The translations under genes and the position numbers were made by a program. Below are positions 7,707 through 17,780 of a stretch of 64,000 bases of DNA, in pieces. The DNA lies in contig JADZGE010000078.1 in the NCBI GenBank assembly GCA_020854035.1, positions 26,767-90,766 of the forward strand. Direction: 5' to 3'. The notes beneath the pieces are model-generated. The model worked only from the letters and a program-made list of their open reading frames with translations. It was not told the origin of the DNA and ran no database searches. Numbering within the stretch: the first letter of the stretch is position 1; each line of letters starts with the position of its first letter. The DNA is from Burkholderiales bacterium. GTDB lineage: Bacteria > Pseudomonadota > Gammaproteobacteria > Burkholderiales > SG8-41.

Positions 7707-9003
7707 TCGGACTGTCGAGACCGATGTCGCGACCTCCGTACATCCGCAGGCGCAGGTCGGCCTGCTCCTTGTGTCCCCAGAAACGCTCGATCGCGCAAAG
7801 CCGCGAGCAGTAGTCGCCGATCACAACGCTTGCTTCGGGCGTGCACTGCTGGTAGGTGACGGTCTTCAGGAACTTGCCGACCCACAACCCGCCCGTGTAG
7901 CGCGCCGCGCCCTTCGTCGGGAGCGTGTGGTTCGTGCCGATCACCTTGTCGCCGTAGGCGACGTTCGTTTCCGGCCCGAGGAACATCGCGCCGTAGTTCC
8001 TCATGCGCTCGAGGAACCAGCGCGGCTCCCGGGCAAGGATCTCGACGTGCTCCACGGCGCAGCGGTCCGCCTCCACGACCGCTTCCTCGCGGTTCGCGAC
8101 GAGGAGGATCCGCCCGTAGTCGCGCCACGCCTCGCCCGCGACATCGGCGGTCGGCAGCACCTTCAACTGCCGCTCGATCTCGGCGGGCAGCGCCTCGGCG
8201 AGCGCACGCGATGTCGTGACGAGGATCGCCGGAGAGGTGGGTCCGTGCTCGGCCTGTCCAAGCAGGTCGACCGCGACCATCGCGACGTCCGCGGTCTCGT
8301 CGGCGACGACGAGCACCTCGGTCGGCCCGGCGAGAAGGTCGATGCCGACGCGCCCGAAGAGCTGGCGCTTCGCCTCCGCGACGTAGGCGTTGCCCGGTCC
8401 CACGAGCATGTCGACCGGCGCGATCGTCTCGGTGCCGAGCGCCATCGCCGCCACCGCCTGCACGCCGCCCATCACGTGGATTTCGTCCGCGCCGGCAAGG
8501 TGCATCGCCGCGATGGTGGCGGGGTGCGGCTCGCCCTCGTTGGGCGGCGTGCACGCGATGACCCGCGGCACGCCCGCCACCTTCGCCGTCACGATGCTCA
8601 TGTGCGCCGAGGCGACCATCGGATAGCGCCCGCCCGGCACGTAGCAGCCGACGCTCCCGACCGGGATGTTCCGGTGCCCGAGGATGACGCCCGGAAGCGT
8701 CTCGACCTCGACGTCGCGGAGCGCCTCGCGCTGCGCCTGCGCGAAGCCGCGGATCTGCTGCTGGGCGAAGCGGATATCGTCGAGCGTGCCCGCGGGCACC
8801 TTCGAGACGATGGCCGCAATCTCGTCGTGGCGCAGCCGGAAGGAGGCCGGCGACCACCGGTCGAACTTCCGCGAAAGCTCGCGCACCGCCGCGTCCCCGC
8901 GCGCCGCGACCTCGGCCAGCATGCTCTCGACCGCCTGCCGCACCTTGCGGTCGGCCTCTTCGGCCGCGGCGGCGGAGATGCCCTGCTTGATGACTTGTGC
9001 CAT
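7702..9003 (-). CDS. Histidinol dehydrogenase family protein (HisD/HpsN-like paralogue)
   Basis: A 433-residue zinc-dependent, NAD-linked alcohol dehydrogenase of the HisD family. Typical segments are [55 protein letters not shown] and EHVEI. The C-terminal [19 protein letters not shown] differs from true biosynthetic HisD and resembles the catabolic branch that includes sulfopropanediol 3-dehydrogenase, so this gene is more likely catabolic than part of histidine synthesis; no other his gene is nearby. AGAGGGAT about six bases upstream supports the ATG at 9003. Both ends of its stop region lie in the family A repeat. Confidence 0.85.
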   Translation of the reverse strand: MAQVIKQGISAAAAEEADRKVRQAVESMLAEVAARGDAAVRELSRKFDRWSPASFRLRHDEIAAIVSKVPAGTLDDIRFAQQQIRGFAQAQREALRDVEVETLPGVILGHRNIPVGSVGCYVPGGRYPMVASAHMSIVTAKVAGVPRVIACTPPNEGEPHPATIAAMHLAGADEIHVMGGVQAVAAMALGTETIAPVDMLVGPGNAYVAEAKRQLFGRVGIDLLAGPTEVLVVADETADVAMVAVDLLGQAEHGPTSPAILVTTSRALAEALPAEIERQLKVLPTADVAGEAWRDYGRILLVANREEAVVEADRCAVEHVEILAREPRWFLERMRNYGAMFLGPETNVAYGDKVIGTNHTLPTKGAARYTGGLWVGKFLKTVTYQQCTPEASVVIGDYCSRLCAIERFWGHKEQADLRLRMYGGRDIGLDSPK

Positions 9004-9199
9004 CGGAAATCCCTCTCGTTCTGAACGCGGGGCGCCGGAAAGGTCCTGCGCCGGGCGCCATTCTATAATCAACAAGCGCGAGCCCTCTTGCGGCGTCGCG
9101 CTCGAGCTTCGACACGGGTTCCGGCAGGCCATGTCCCAACCGCAAACCGAGACAGTGCGCGCCCCGGGCATGCGCCACGACGGGCTCTTCGGCGAGCCC

Positions 9200-9244
9200 A
9201 CGGGCGCGAGTTTCACGATCGACGGTGGCTGCTCGGCGCGCTGA
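9200..9244 (+). pseudogene. C-terminal remnant of a short-chain dehydrogenase
   Basis: Fourteen codons followed by TGA read [14 protein letters not shown], matching the last strand and tail that close many classical short-chain dehydrogenases (TGA.FTIDGG..A). Nothing upstream in this frame resembles the rest of the fold. It is best read as the tail of a deleted gene on the plus strand. Confidence 0.45.
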
Positions 9245-9250
9245 AGGTCC

Positions 9251-9268
9251 GCCGCCGATGAACGCCGG
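9251..9268. repeat. Single arm of repeat family D over the peptidase start codon
   Basis: CCGCCGATGAACGCCGGT here is identical over 18 bases to a stretch at 38826-38843. The ATG proposed as start of the M64 peptidase is inside this motif, so a repeat may have supplied or moved the start codon. Confidence 0.4.
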
Positions 9269-10733
9269 TCGCTGCCGCTGCCGGAGCGGCGCGCCGGGCC
9301 CGGCGCGCGGCGCGGGGGAAAGGCGCGACTTTTTCCGGCGGGCCGGCGCGGCGGGGCTCGCGCTGTTCTGCCCGGGTTGTGGGTCGCGGGAGCCGACGGT
9401 TCCCGCTCCCGCCGCGACGGCCGCCCTTGGTGCAGGCGCGCTGCGGCTCGACCTGCGGCAGCGCGTCGCCGACGGCGCCGAATCATTCGAACTGGAGGCG
9501 CTCGTCCGCGAACCCCGGTGGTCCGGCCGGCGCACACGGCTCGCCGACGCCCCCGACTGGGGCGACTACCGACTGTCAGTGCACGACACAGAGCAGGGCG
9601 TGCTGCTCTACCGGCAGGGCTTCGACAGCGATCTCGCCCCCTTCGCCCGCGCGGCAACGACGCGGCTCACTCTCCGCATGCGGATGCCCGCGCGTCCGGT
9701 GCGGGTCGCGATCGAAAAGCGGCGCGGCGAGCAGACGTTCAGCGAGCTTGCGGCCCTGACGATCGACCCGGCGCAAGCTCGCGTCGAGCGTCCCGGGCAA
9801 GCCGCCGGCACGCGGGTCGAATCGATCCTGACGGGCGGCGATCCGGCCGCGAAGGTGGACGTCGCGATACTGGGCGACGGCTACCGGGAGGCGGAGTACC
9901 CGAAATTCGCTGCCGACGCGCGGCGCGCGGCGGAGTACCTGTTCTCCGTGGACCCTTTTCGTGCGCGCCGCGATGATTTCAACGTGAACGCGGTATTCGT
10001 GCCGAGCGCGGAAAGCGGCGTGACCGATCCCTATCTCGGCATCGCGCGGGACACCGCGTTTGGCTGTGCATATGGCAGCGGCGCCGCCGAACGGACACTC
10101 GCGGCGGGCCGCTCGCGCGCGCTTTATGACGCGGCGGCGGCCGCGCCGTACGACTTCCTCTTGGTGCTGGCGAATGCGCGCCGCTACGGCGGGAGCGCGC
10201 GCTACGGCGGCCCGGCGGTCGTGGCGATCGACAGCGCCGCGGCGCGCTATCTCGTGGTGCACGAGTTCGCGCACGCCGTGGCCGGGCTCGCGGACGAGTA
10301 CTACGTGCCCGCGGCGGGCGGCCCGCGCTACGGCGGCAACGTCGAGCCGTGGCAGCCGAACATCACGACTTCGCCGGCCCGGCGCAGGTGGGACGCGCTG
10401 CGGGCGGGACCGGCGCGCGCATCGGCCTGGAACCAGGACGAGTACGACCGGCGATTCGGGCGATACGTGGCGCGCTATGAAGCGCTGCGGGCCCGGGGCG
10501 CGCCCGAAGAGACCATCGAGCAGCTCATGAGCGAGGAACGCGCACGGCAAGCGGTGCTCCTCGGGAAACACGGCGACACGCGCCGCGCGGGATACTTCGA
10601 GGGCGCCAACGGCTACGCGCGGGGCGCCTACCGTTCCGGCGTTGACTGCATCATGTTTTCATTGCAGTCGGATCACTTCTGCCCGGCGTGCACCGCGGCA
10701 CTCGACCGCGCAATCGACGGGCAGCGCGGTTGA
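9258..10733 (+). CDS. M64-family zinc metallopeptidase with Tat-type signal
   Basis: A 491-residue exported protein of the IgA-peptidase M64 family. The zinc site HEFAH falls at residues 335-339, followed by [10 protein letters not shown]. The region from about residue 205 ([19 protein letters not shown]) is the catalytic domain; the first 190 residues form a beta-rich N-terminal domain typical of the family. RRDFFRR before the hydrophobic stretch [10 protein letters not shown] fits a twin-arginine signal. GAAGG lies about ten bases before the ATG at 9258; a GTG at 9225 is an alternative. It ends seven bases before the convergent hydrolase. The substrate is not predictable. Confidence 0.85.
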   Translation: MNAGRCRCRSGAPGPARGAGERRDFFRRAGAAGLALFCPGCGSREPTVPAPAATAALGAGALRLDLRQRVADGAESFELEALVREPRWSGRRTRLADAPDWGDYRLSVHDTEQGVLLYRQGFDSDLAPFARAATTRLTLRMRMPARPVRVAIEKRRGEQTFSELAALTIDPAQARVERPGQAAGTRVESILTGGDPAAKVDVAILGDGYREAEYPKFAADARRAAEYLFSVDPFRARRDDFNVNAVFVPSAESGVTDPYLGIARDTAFGCAYGSGAAERTLAAGRSRALYDAAAAAPYDFLLVLANARRYGGSARYGGPAVVAIDSAAARYLVVHEFAHAVAGLADEYYVPAAGGPRYGGNVEPWQPNITTSPARRRWDALRAGPARASAWNQDEYDRRFGRYVARYEALRARGAPEETIEQLMSEERARQAVLLGKHGDTRRAGYFEGANGYARGAYRSGVDCIMFSLQSDHFCPACTAALDRAIDGQRG

Positions 10734-10740
10734 GCAGGGG

Positions 10741-11616
10741 TCACGGATGGCGCTGCAGGAACCCCCGCACCGCGGCGGCGAAGCCGGCGGGGTTGTCGAG
10801 CGTCACGTGGTGGTCGGCGTCCGGGACCTCCGCGAGCTCCACCTGCGGACAGCGCGCCTTCACTGCGGCCTGGATCGCCGGGGTGATGCGCTCGCTGCGG
10901 CCGCCCTTGACGAGCAGCGCCGGCACCTTGATGTCACCCCAGAGCGGCATGCCGTCGAACTTCTCGCGCGTTCCGTACACCCTGCGGTCGAAGCGGTGCC
11001 GCCATGCACCATCGGGAAACTGCTTCGCGCTGAACCCGGCGACGTAGCGCACGACCTCGGGTGAGGCGAGCGTCGTGCCGGGGCGCAGTTGGAACCGGGA
11101 GATCAGCTCCTCGCGGCTCGCGTAATCGGTGCCGGGGCGCGAACCGCGTTCGCGCATCGCCGCGAGGCGGTCCTCGCCGAGGCTGATCGAGGTGTCGACG
11201 ACGATGAGTCGCTTCACGCGGCCGGGGTAGCGCGCCGTGTAGCAGGTCGAGACCGTGCCGCCCATCGAGTGGCCGATCAGTGTGAAGTCACGGAGATCGA
11301 GCACGCGCGCGGCCTTGTCGAGATCCGCCGCGTAGTCGGCATAGGCGTAGGCCGGCGGATCCGCCCAGTCGCTCTCGCCGTGGCCGCGCTGGTCGATCGC
11401 GAGGACGTGATGATCGCGCCGGAAATCCGCCGCGACGAAGTCGAACCAGTGGCCGTGGGCGGCGCCGCCGTGCACGCATAGGATGACGGGCCTGCCGGCC
11501 GTGCCGTAGTCGAGATAGTGCAGATTGAGCGCGCCGGCCCGCACGTGGCGGTCGGTGTAGGGGGCCGGCGCGAGAGTGGTAGCGGCGGCCCTCGTGGTCG
11601 AGACATGGTGATGCAT
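10741..11616 (-). CDS. Alpha/beta hydrolase
   Basis: A 291-residue alpha/beta-hydrolase of the epoxide-hydrolase/haloperoxidase-like type. The oxyanion loop is VHGGAAHGHW, the strand-turn DQRGHGESDW is intact, and the nucleophile is Ser117 in GHSMGG; the base is the histidine of DADHHVTLDNP. There is no signal peptide. The start is the ATG at 11616, which reads MHHHVS and has no strong ribosome binding site; it abuts a 14-base tandem repeat, so the real start could be slightly downstream. It is followed upstream on the same strand by a solute-binding-like gene, with 80 bases between them. Confidence 0.85.
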   Translation of the reverse strand: MHHHVSTTRAAATTLAPAPYTDRHVRAGALNLHYLDYGTAGRPVILCVHGGAAHGHWFDFVAADFRRDHHVLAIDQRGHGESDWADPPAYAYADYAADLDKAARVLDLRDFTLIGHSMGGTVSTCYTARYPGRVKRLIVVDTSISLGEDRLAAMRERGSRPGTDYASREELISRFQLRPGTTLASPEVVRYVAGFSAKQFPDGAWRHRFDRRVYGTREKFDGMPLWGDIKVPALLVKGGRSERITPAIQAAVKARCPQVELAEVPDADHHVTLDNPAGFAAAVRGFLQRHP

Positions 11617-11652
11617 GAGGGTGACGAGGTGAGGGTGACGAGGTGAGGGTGA
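11617..11652. repeat. 14-base tandem repeat, 2.6 copies
   Basis: GAGGGTGACGAGGT is repeated head to tail in the spacer just upstream of the hydrolase start. The repeat could vary in copy number and so alter the leader of that gene. Confidence 0.7.
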
Positions 11653-11695
11653 GGCGCGCGGGCGGCAGGAATGACTCTCCGGTCACCCTTGTACG

Positions 11696-12430
11696 TCACG
11701 CCTTCGCGGCCACGGTCAGCCCGCGCACACCGTTCTTCTCGATGGTGCGCGCGACGAGCCCCGTCGCCTTGATCTCCTCGATGAAATCCTTGAGCCAGGC
11801 GGCGGCGGCGGGACGGCCTTTCGGTACGCCGGCGGCCTGCTGCACGGCGGTGAAATTGCCATCCAGCAATCTCGATCCCGGCAGGTTCTCCTGGTCGGTC
11901 ACGAGCCGCGGTCTCAGGCCCGCGAGCGCGTCGAGCCCGTCGTCGAGAAGCTGCCGGAACGCGGCATCCGCTCCCTTCACCCGGATGAGCGCCGCGTTCG
12001 CGATCGTCCGCGTGAGGTACAGCTCGTAGGCACTCCTTTCCGGCACGACGATGCGCACCCCCTTGCGATCCACCTCCGCGATGGATTTGAGCGGCGAGCC
12101 GGGCGGCACGAGGTAGGTCGCCTCGATCTCGACGTAGGCGGCGGTGAAGTCGATCTCGTTCGCCCGCTGCGGCTCGGCGCCCAGGAATCCGGCGTCCCAC
12201 TCGTTCCTGCCGGCGGCATCGGCGAGCGCCCCGGGATTGGGATAGGGCACGAGCTCGACGTCGAGGCCGAGGCGCCGGCCGAGTTCGCGGCCGAGATCCG
12301 CCGCGATGCCGCGCGGCGCGCCGGTCGCCGGGTCCGTCGCGGTCAGCAGGAAGTTGCTCATGTTGAGCCCCACGCGGAGCTTGCCGGCGGGCGCGAACTC
12401 GGCGCGCAGAGCGGGCGTTACGTCGGTCAT
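11696..12430 (-). CDS. Family-3 solute-binding-domain protein without signal peptide
   Basis: A 244-residue protein with the fold of family-3 extracellular solute-binding proteins: KLRVGLNMSNFLLTA, GIAADLGRELGRRLGLDVE, DAGFLGAEPQRANEIDFT and TYLVPPGSPLKSIAEVD are the usual landmarks. These proteins normally bind amino acids outside the membrane, yet the protein begins MTDVTPALRAEFAPAG with no export signal. GAGGTG about six bases before the ATG supports this start. It may act in the cytoplasm or be exported in an unrecognised way. No ABC permease genes accompany it. Confidence 0.78.
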   Translation of the reverse strand: MTDVTPALRAEFAPAGKLRVGLNMSNFLLTATDPATGAPRGIAADLGRELGRRLGLDVELVPYPNPGALADAAGRNEWDAGFLGAEPQRANEIDFTAAYVEIEATYLVPPGSPLKSIAEVDRKGVRIVVPERSAYELYLTRTIANAALIRVKGADAAFRQLLDDGLDALAGLRPRLVTDQENLPGSRLLDGNFTAVQQAAGVPKGRPAAAAWLKDFIEEIKATGLVARTIEKNGVRGLTVAAKA

Positions 12431-12611
12431 TGCGGCACCTCGGGTGCGGGAGCGAAGGGCGAAGGGCGAAGGATGAAGGATGCCCACGCAAACGGCAAGC
12501 GCGGTTCCCGGAAGCAGCGGCGAATCGCGGGCCCGGCACGCTGGCTCATGTCCACATATCGGAGTAGATTTCCCCTTGCCGCTCGCGGTTCACGGACAGG
12601 GGGAGAAGGCC

Positions 12612-13598
12612 ATGACGACAGCGAGGAGGGGGACGGTGGCGCTGCTTGCCGTTTCCTGCGCGGTGGCGGTAACGCCGGTTTCGGCGCAGGACGCGGGAGC
12701 GCCCGCCGCGGTGCCGAAGAACGTGCGCATCGTCACGGCCAGCACCGGCGGCACGGGGCCGGATTTCATCGCCCGGCTGGTCGCGCCCAGGCTCGGAGAG
12801 GCGCTGCGCACCAACGCGATCGTCGAGAACCGGCCGAGTTCGAACGGCGTCGCGACCGCGGCCTACGTGGCCAAGGCGCCGGCCGACGGGTCGGTGACGA
12901 TGATGGGAAACGCCGGCACCCACGCGATCAACGCCGCCCTTTACCGGAAGCTGGAGTACGACCCGGCGGCGGATTTCGCGCCGATCACGGAAGTCGCGGC
13001 GGTGCCGCTCGCGCTCGTGGTGCACCCGTCGGTGCCCGCGAAATCGGTCGGCGATCTCGTCGCGCTGGCGCGGAAGATGCCCGGCAGGCTCAACGTCGCC
13101 ATCGCGGGCGCCGCGGGCGAGCTGATGGGCAACGCGCTGAAGCTCCAGGCGAAGATCGACATGACCAACATTCCCTACAAGGGCGGTTCCAACGCGGCGA
13201 TAGGGGTGGTTTCGGGCGAGGCGGACATGGTGTTCACCTCGTACGTCGTCATCGCGCCGCACGTGGAATCCGGGCGGCTGCGCGTGCTCGGGGTCACCAG
13301 CGCGCAGCGCATGCCGCAACTGCCGAACGTGCCGGCGATCGCCGAGCAGGGGCTGCCCGGCTACGAGCACGAGCAGTGGTACGCGCTCTTCGCCCCGGCG
13401 AAGACCCCGGCGGCGCTGGTGCAGGCCTATTACCGGGAAGTGGCGCGTATCGTGCAGGCGACGGAGGTCAACGACCGTTTGCTGAAGACCGGGCACCGGG
13501 TCGTCGCCGGTACGCCGCAGCAACTCGCCGACAAGGTACGCCGCGAGATCGAGAAGACGCGCACGATCATGCGGGAGTCGGGGATGCAGCAGCAGTGA
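12612..13598 (+). CDS. Tripartite tricarboxylate transporter (Bug-type) substrate-binding protein
   Basis: A complete 328-residue periplasmic binding protein. A basic start and hydrophobic core precede a cleavage site near TPVSA. Family segments are TASTGGTGPDFIARL, VENRPSSNGVATA, APADGSVTMMGN, HPSVPAKS and TNIPYKGGSNAA. The usual ADGYT has become ADGSV, and the PPGG of the first loop is TGGTG, so ligand contacts may differ. A GGAGAAGG box precedes the ATG by four or five bases. It is monocistronic and divergent from the solute-binding-like gene at 12430; a 12-base-pair hairpin follows its stop codon directly. Confidence 0.9.
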   Translation: MTTARRGTVALLAVSCAVAVTPVSAQDAGAPAAVPKNVRIVTASTGGTGPDFIARLVAPRLGEALRTNAIVENRPSSNGVATAAYVAKAPADGSVTMMGNAGTHAINAALYRKLEYDPAADFAPITEVAAVPLALVVHPSVPAKSVGDLVALARKMPGRLNVAIAGAAGELMGNALKLQAKIDMTNIPYKGGSNAAIGVVSGEADMVFTSYVVIAPHVESGRLRVLGVTSAQRMPQLPNVPAIAEQGLPGYEHEQWYALFAPAKTPAALVQAYYREVARIVQATEVNDRLLKTGHRVVAGTPQQLADKVRREIEKTRTIMRESGMQQQ

Positions 13599-13624
13599 GG
13601 AATTCGGCCGTTGGCCGAATTCCT
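13598..13624 (+). terminator. Perfect 12-bp hairpin directly after a stop codon (GGAATTC type)
   Basis: AGGAATTCGGCC, loop GTT, GGCCGAATTCCT. The stem starts on the last base of the TGA stop. There is no U-tract, so it is not a classic intrinsic terminator. A close relative lies at 38027-38057 in the same relation to a stop codon. Confidence 0.6.
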
Positions 13625-13720
13625 TGGAATGGGCTCAACCCCTGCGCGGAGTAGGTGCGCCTGATCCGCAATTCGGTGCGGAATCAGACGTTGGCGATCG
13701 GCCCGGAGCGAAGGCCTGCC

Positions 13721-13779
13721 GGCTCGCCGGGTCCTGTCGAAGCGGCCGGCGCCTGATCCGGTTCTCCCAGCGCATCTGG
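13721..13779 (+). repeat. Dispersed repeat, copy 1
   Basis: Core GGGTCCTGTCGAAGCGGCC then GGCGCCTGATCCGGTTCTCC. Aligned with the reverse complement of 14268-14326 it matches at roughly 85 per cent of positions over about 59 bases. Confidence 0.65.
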
Positions 13780-13860
13780 AACTGCTTGGGATGAAGCATC
13801 GATCAGATCCTCCAGGAAGCCTGATGTCGCGGTGGGTGGCACGGCGAGTGCGACGGGTGG

Positions 13861-13911
13861 TGAGCACGGAATTTGCGACCGTGTCCGACACCACCGCGAA
13901 GTCAGTACTCA
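13861..13911. repeat. 51-base imperfect palindrome
   Basis: The arms 13861-13885 and 13887-13911 pair at 18 of 25 positions around the centre GTGTCCGACAC. Four of the mismatches (13865, 13868, 13871, 13874) fall exactly three bases apart. Both strands therefore translate to nearly the same peptide (STEFATVSDTTAKSVL and STDFAVVSDTVANSVL). Confidence 0.6.
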
Positions 13912-14181
13912 ACCGCTCGCCGCAAGTTGACAACAGCGTCGTCCACGTACATGGTGATGCGGGATATGCGCGTTATACATACACGTCAAGGGCACGGGTG
14001 ACGTGGCAGGTCCTGCCTCTTGCCTGATTGTGGGCGTCCGCTCCTGGCCGAACCCGGCCAAATGCCGCCGCCGCTGAGTTCTCCGATAACGGCCGTTCAC
14101 GAAGGGCGCTCCAGCACGCGGGGGCGGGTGGCGGGGGCGGTCGAGCGGGCCCATTGCAAGAGATCCGCACGAAGCAACCCG

Positions 14182-14224
14182 CGGCCGGGTGGCGGAACGG
14201 CCGGTGGCTGATCCGGTTCTCGGG
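14182..14224 (+). repeat. Dispersed repeat, copy 2 (partial)
   Basis: GGCGGAACGGCCGGTGGCTG followed by ATCCGGTTCTCGGG corresponds to the right half of copy 1. With copy 3 it forms an inverted pair separated by about 43 bases that could fold into a long hairpin. Confidence 0.6.
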
Positions 14225-14267
14225 TACTGGTACTGACTTGAGACAACGCGATGGCAAAATCAATTGA

Positions 14268-14326
14268 CCGGATGCGCCCGGAGAACCGGAGCAGGCGCCG
14301 GGCGTTCCGACAGGACCCGGCCAGCG
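14268..14326 (-). repeat. Dispersed repeat, copy 3 (inverted)
   Basis: The minus strand reads GGCCGGGTCCTGTCGGAACG then CCCGGCGCCTGCTCCGGTTC, a near full-length copy of the element at 13721-13779. Confidence 0.65.
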
Positions 14327-14390
14327 ACCAGCGCGATAGCCCACCCCCGCCGCTACGCGCCGACACCTCCCGAGCGGAGGGGAAGCCTTG

Positions 14391-14425
14391 AGGCGCCGGC
14401 CGTTCCAACGGGACCCGGCGAGCGG
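14391..14425 (-). repeat. Dispersed repeat, copy 4 (left half, inverted)
   Basis: The minus strand reads GCTCGCCGGGTCCCGTTGGA then ACGGCCGGCGCCT; the CTGATCCGGTTCTC half is absent. Confidence 0.55.
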
Positions 14426-14504
14426 AAAGGCGTCCGCCCCGGGCGGAAGGCGGAGCCGAACTCGCCATCGTTGCCCTTGATCGAGCCCGAGTTGCTCCTG
14501 GTTG

Positions 14505-14532
14505 TTGCCGACTACCACGTTTCGGCTATGAT
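14505..14532 (+). promoter_or_regulatory. Predicted promoter of ettA
   Basis: TATGAT at 14527-14532 serves as -10. TTGCCG at 14505-14510 gives a 16-base spacer; TTGTTG at 14502-14507 would give 19. The predicted start would leave a leader of about 20 bases before the ettA ATG. Confidence 0.4.
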
Positions 14533-14560
14533 TCCGCCTTTTTCGCGCCGAGACCCTGTC

Positions 14561-16222
<1,662 letters not shown>

Positions 16223-16363
16223 CCGTCGTTGCGGCCGCCGGTACACTCGGAAGCACACCCAAGCTCGGGCGTCCGGCCGGGCTGGATCGTCCGGCGGGAC
16301 TCACGGTCAGGCCGAAGAAGGAACACGACGCAGCGCAACCGCCGCCCGCGTGCTTTCTCGATG

Positions 16364-17671
16364 TTACGGCGCCAGCGCCGCGTGCACCCAGCGCGCCGCG
16401 GCGAGGAGCGAGCGGTCGCCGTTCCTGCGGCCGATCAATTGCGCGCCGATCGGCAGCCCGTGCGGGCCCGTGAACACGGGCAGCGTCACGCAGGGCACGT
16501 GGGTCGTGGTCCAGATGAGGCAGAAGGACGCGTCGCCCGTGCGCTCCAGACCGATGGGCGCCTCGCCGGCTGCCGCGGCGGCGAGGAGCACGTCGTGCTC
16601 GTCGAACACGGGCGCGAGGAGCGCGCGGCAGCGTTCGGCATGATCGCGCGCCGCGCGGTATTGCTGGAACGTGCACGCGAGCCCGTGCTTCAACCGATTC
16701 TCCCGCAGGGTCTTGCTGATGAGTTCCCAGTGGTTCTCGATCTCCCAGGTGAAGTTCCGCGCGAATTCGTAGCTCGAGATCCGCGAGTGCGTCTCCTCGA
16801 TGTCCGCGAAAGTCGCGGGGAGCTCCACGTCGGCGACGCGCGCGCCGGCCTTCGACAAGCGGCGCGCGGCCTCCTCCAGCAGGCGCTGGGTGCCGGGCTC
16901 GACGCGCGGCCAGAAATGCGTGCGGCAGAAGCCCACGCGCGGCGGGGCGGCCGGGGCCGGCACGGGCTCCGGCTCGCGCCCGAGCAGCACGTCGCGGTAG
17001 AGGGCGATGTCCCCGACCGAGCGCGCGAGGAGCCCCACGGTGTCGAGCGAGCCCGCGGCTTCCTTCACGCCCACGCAGCGGATGTCGCCCCACGTCGGCC
17101 GGTAGCCGACGACGCCGCAGAAGGAAGCCGGGCGTATCGTCGAGCCGGTCGTCTGCGTGCCGAGCGCGAGCGGAACCATGAATTCGGCGACCGCGGCCGC
17201 CGAGCCGCTGGAGGAGCCTCCGGGCGTGCGCGCGGGATCGAAGGGATTGCGGGTCTTGCCGGGGTGCCGGTTCGCGAACTCCGTGGTGACGGTCTTTCCC
17301 ATCAGCACGCCGCCCGCCTTGCGCGAGAGCGCGACCGTCGCGGCGTCCCCCCTGGGCCGGTGACCGGCGTAGATCGGGGAGCCCATCTCGGTCGGCATGT
17401 CGCAGGTGTCGAAGATGTCCTTCGCGCCGAAGGGCACGCCGCCGATCGCCCCGCGGCGGCCGCTCCGATCGAACGCACGCGCCTGCGCGATCGCCTGCTC
17501 CGCGTCGAAGAATTGCCACGCCAGCACCTGCGGCTCGCGCGCATCGATCCTCGCGATGCAGGCGCGCACCACGGACTCGCTGGTCGCGCTGCCGGCGGCG
17601 ATCGCGGCGGCCATTTCGGTCGCCGTGAGTTCGTTCAACGCTGCCTCGGGTTTCCTGGACGGGAGGGGCAT
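16364..17671 (-). CDS. Amidase (amidase-signature family)
   Basis: A 435-residue amidase-signature enzyme, hydrolysing carbon-nitrogen amide bonds. The Ser-cisSer-Lys triad can be assigned as Lys84 (FGAKDIFDT), Ser153 (TPGGSSSGSAAAVA) and Ser177 (TQTTGSTIRPAS). The C-terminal part is shorter and more divergent than in GatA, and the gene stands alone without gatB or gatC, so it is a stand-alone amidase rather than part of the Glu-tRNA amidotransferase. GAGGAC about seven bases upstream supports the ATG at 17671. It is divergent from the flavoprotein gene at 17781 and shares a 109-base control region with it. Confidence 0.9.
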   Translation of the reverse strand: MPLPSRKPEAALNELTATEMAAAIAAGSATSESVVRACIARIDAREPQVLAWQFFDAEQAIAQARAFDRSGRRGAIGGVPFGAKDIFDTCDMPTEMGSPIYAGHRPRGDAATVALSRKAGGVLMGKTVTTEFANRHPGKTRNPFDPARTPGGSSSGSAAAVAEFMVPLALGTQTTGSTIRPASFCGVVGYRPTWGDIRCVGVKEAAGSLDTVGLLARSVGDIALYRDVLLGREPEPVPAPAAPPRVGFCRTHFWPRVEPGTQRLLEEAARRLSKAGARVADVELPATFADIEETHSRISSYEFARNFTWEIENHWELISKTLRENRLKHGLACTFQQYRAARDHAERCRALLAPVFDEHDVLLAAAAAGEAPIGLERTGDASFCLIWTTTHVPCVTLPVFTGPHGLPIGAQLIGRRNGDRSLLAAARWVHAALAP

Positions 17672-17780
17672 GGGCTTGTCCTCGTTGCCGGGGTGGCCGG
17701 AACACGGTATTGAAGCAGGTTCTAGTATAGTGACTTGCGCCAGGGCGGGGTGACGGGCGTCGCGGCGTTCGGGACAGCCA

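Larger units (their letters stand above)
13625..14560. other. Gene-free interval with dispersed repeats
   Basis: About 940 bases without any gene I can support; the open frames here have no recognisable fold and differ in composition from neighbours. The interval holds four copies of a 35-60 base repeat (listed separately), a 51-base imperfect palindrome, a lone TTGACA at 13927-13932 with no convincing -10 partner, and the probable ettA promoter at its right end. It may be the site of a lost gene. Confidence 0.6.

Noticed and set aside
7702..9003. hisD of the histidine pathway
   Set aside because: The C-terminal region differs from biosynthetic HisD and no other his genes are nearby, so I called it a HisD-family paralogue.
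9064..9069. Perfect TATAAT between the hisD-like gene and the M64 peptidase
   Set aside because: No -35 element is found at 15-19 bases on either strand. It may be a relic of the deleted dehydrogenase gene's promoter.
16223..16363. Small antisense open frames between ettA and the amidase
   Set aside because: They overlap the gene ends, lack ribosome binding sites and show no recognisable protein features.
17724..17731. TATAGT/TATACT box between the amidase and flavoprotein genes
   Set aside because: Suitable -35 hexamers are absent on both strands, so I could not decide a direction or support a promoter.
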